The position numbers and the translations under genes are program-made. A DNA stretch of 64,000 nucleotides from Paenibacillus kobensis NBRC 15729 (lineage in GTDB: Bacteria; Bacillota; Bacilli; Paenibacillales; Paenibacillaceae): positions 62,001-126,000 of the forward strand of contig NZ_BILZ01000005.1 of assembly GCF_004000825.1 (NCBI RefSeq). Reading direction: 5' to 3'. Positions within the stretch are counted from its first letter, which is position 1. Each line of letters begins with the position of its first letter. Below the pieces are notes generated by a model. That model did no database searches. It saw only the letters and a list, made by a program, of their open reading frames with translations, and was not told where the DNA came from. Positions 63,781-64,000 of the stretch are shown here, one piece after another.

Positions 63781-64000
63781 TGAGTCAAAGCTTGACAGGG
63801 AAATCGGCACTCGTCACCGGCGCGGGAACCGGCATCGGCCAAGGCATTGCCGTCGAGCTAGCAAGACGCGGTGCCAAGGTTGCCATCCACTATAATTCCA
63901 GCAATGCCGGAGCCAAAGAAACTCAGCAGCGAATCGAGGGATTCGGCGGCCAGTGCATGACCGTGCAAGCCGACGTCGCCGATCGCGAACAGATTGTCCG
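63780..64000 (+). CDS. Short-chain dehydrogenase/reductase (3' partial)
   Basis: The first 73 residues of a canonical SDR: MSQSLTGKSALVTGAGTGIG holds the Gly-rich cofactor motif, followed by NYNSS-like loop (HYNSS) and ADVADREQ. The ATG at 63780 overlaps the TAA of the preceding gene (TAATG). The remainder is beyond the window. In this setting it may be a fructuronate/mannonate or gluconate dehydrogenase, but substrate cannot be read. Confidence 0.9.
   Translation, partial: MSQSLTGKSALVTGAGTGIGQGIAVELARRGAKVAIHYNSSNAGAKETQQRIEGFGGQCMTVQADVADREQIV

Noticed and set aside
1-64000. CRISPR arrays, tRNA or rRNA genes
   Set aside because: No regularly spaced repeats with unique spacers and no tRNA- or rRNA-like conserved stretches were seen.

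Overview
The window looks like chromosomal DNA from a Paenibacillus-type Firmicute. AGGAGG-type ribosome binding sites are strong, starts at GTG and TTG are frequent, the Fnr is of the Bacillus kind with a C-terminal cysteine cluster, there is an Nre-like regulatory set, and the sugar-catabolic genes are typical of the group. This assignment is inference from gene content, not from a marker gene.

Positions 1-35,720 (all minus strand, transcribed right to left) hold most of a trans-acyltransferase polyketide synthase (trans-AT PKS) operon that runs off the left edge. In transcription order it has: a LoaP-type NusG paralogue; a phosphopantetheinyl transferase; a fused malonyl acyltransferase-enoyl reductase acting in trans; a beta-branching cassette (donor ACP, decarboxylating ketosynthase with Cys replaced by Ser, HMG synthase, enoyl-CoA hydratase ECH1); a starter megasynthase (methyltransferase-GNAT-ACP, then KS-ACP-ACP with both ACPs carrying the beta-branching Trp flag); a second HMG synthase; a second hydratase (ECH2); and three large PKS proteins. 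The modules read KS-KR-ACP-KS0 | DH-ACP-KS-(dead ACP)-KR-ACP-KS0 | DH-ACP-KS-DH-KR-ACP-KS-DH... No module in view has an AT domain. The most unusual points are two HMG synthases with only one visible donor ACP, an ACP-like insert whose phosphopantetheine serine is proline, and two dehydrating bimodules split exactly at protein boundaries.

Positions 36,107-38,294 (plus) carry a TetR repressor and a 14-TM MFS exporter, divergent from the PKS operon, with two clear operator dyads. They are probably self-resistance or export genes for the product. A GH43 glycosidase follows, then a 0.5 kb gap with a MITE-like element and short dyad repeats.

Positions 40,400-47,142 (minus) hold a class A penicillin-binding protein and an oxygen/nitrate-type regulatory set: Fnr, PAS histidine kinase, NarL-family regulator, NreA-like GAF protein, a small unknown protein and two small membrane proteins. 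The same palindrome lies upstream of fnr and of the GAF gene, and Fnr-like boxes occur in several gaps. A glucan phosphorylase (plus) follows.

Positions 49,700-55,030 are accessory: a BtrH-N-like protein, a gene split by an in-frame amber codon, a secreted papain-like protein, a markedly AT-rich two-gene nuclease module and a damaged second nuclease.

Positions 55,100-64,000 form a sugar/uronate region: CUT1-type ABC transporter with a cre-like site, a second BtrH-N-like paralogue, mannonate dehydratase, an AraC and a GntR regulator, and two short-chain dehydrogenases (the second cut by the window edge).
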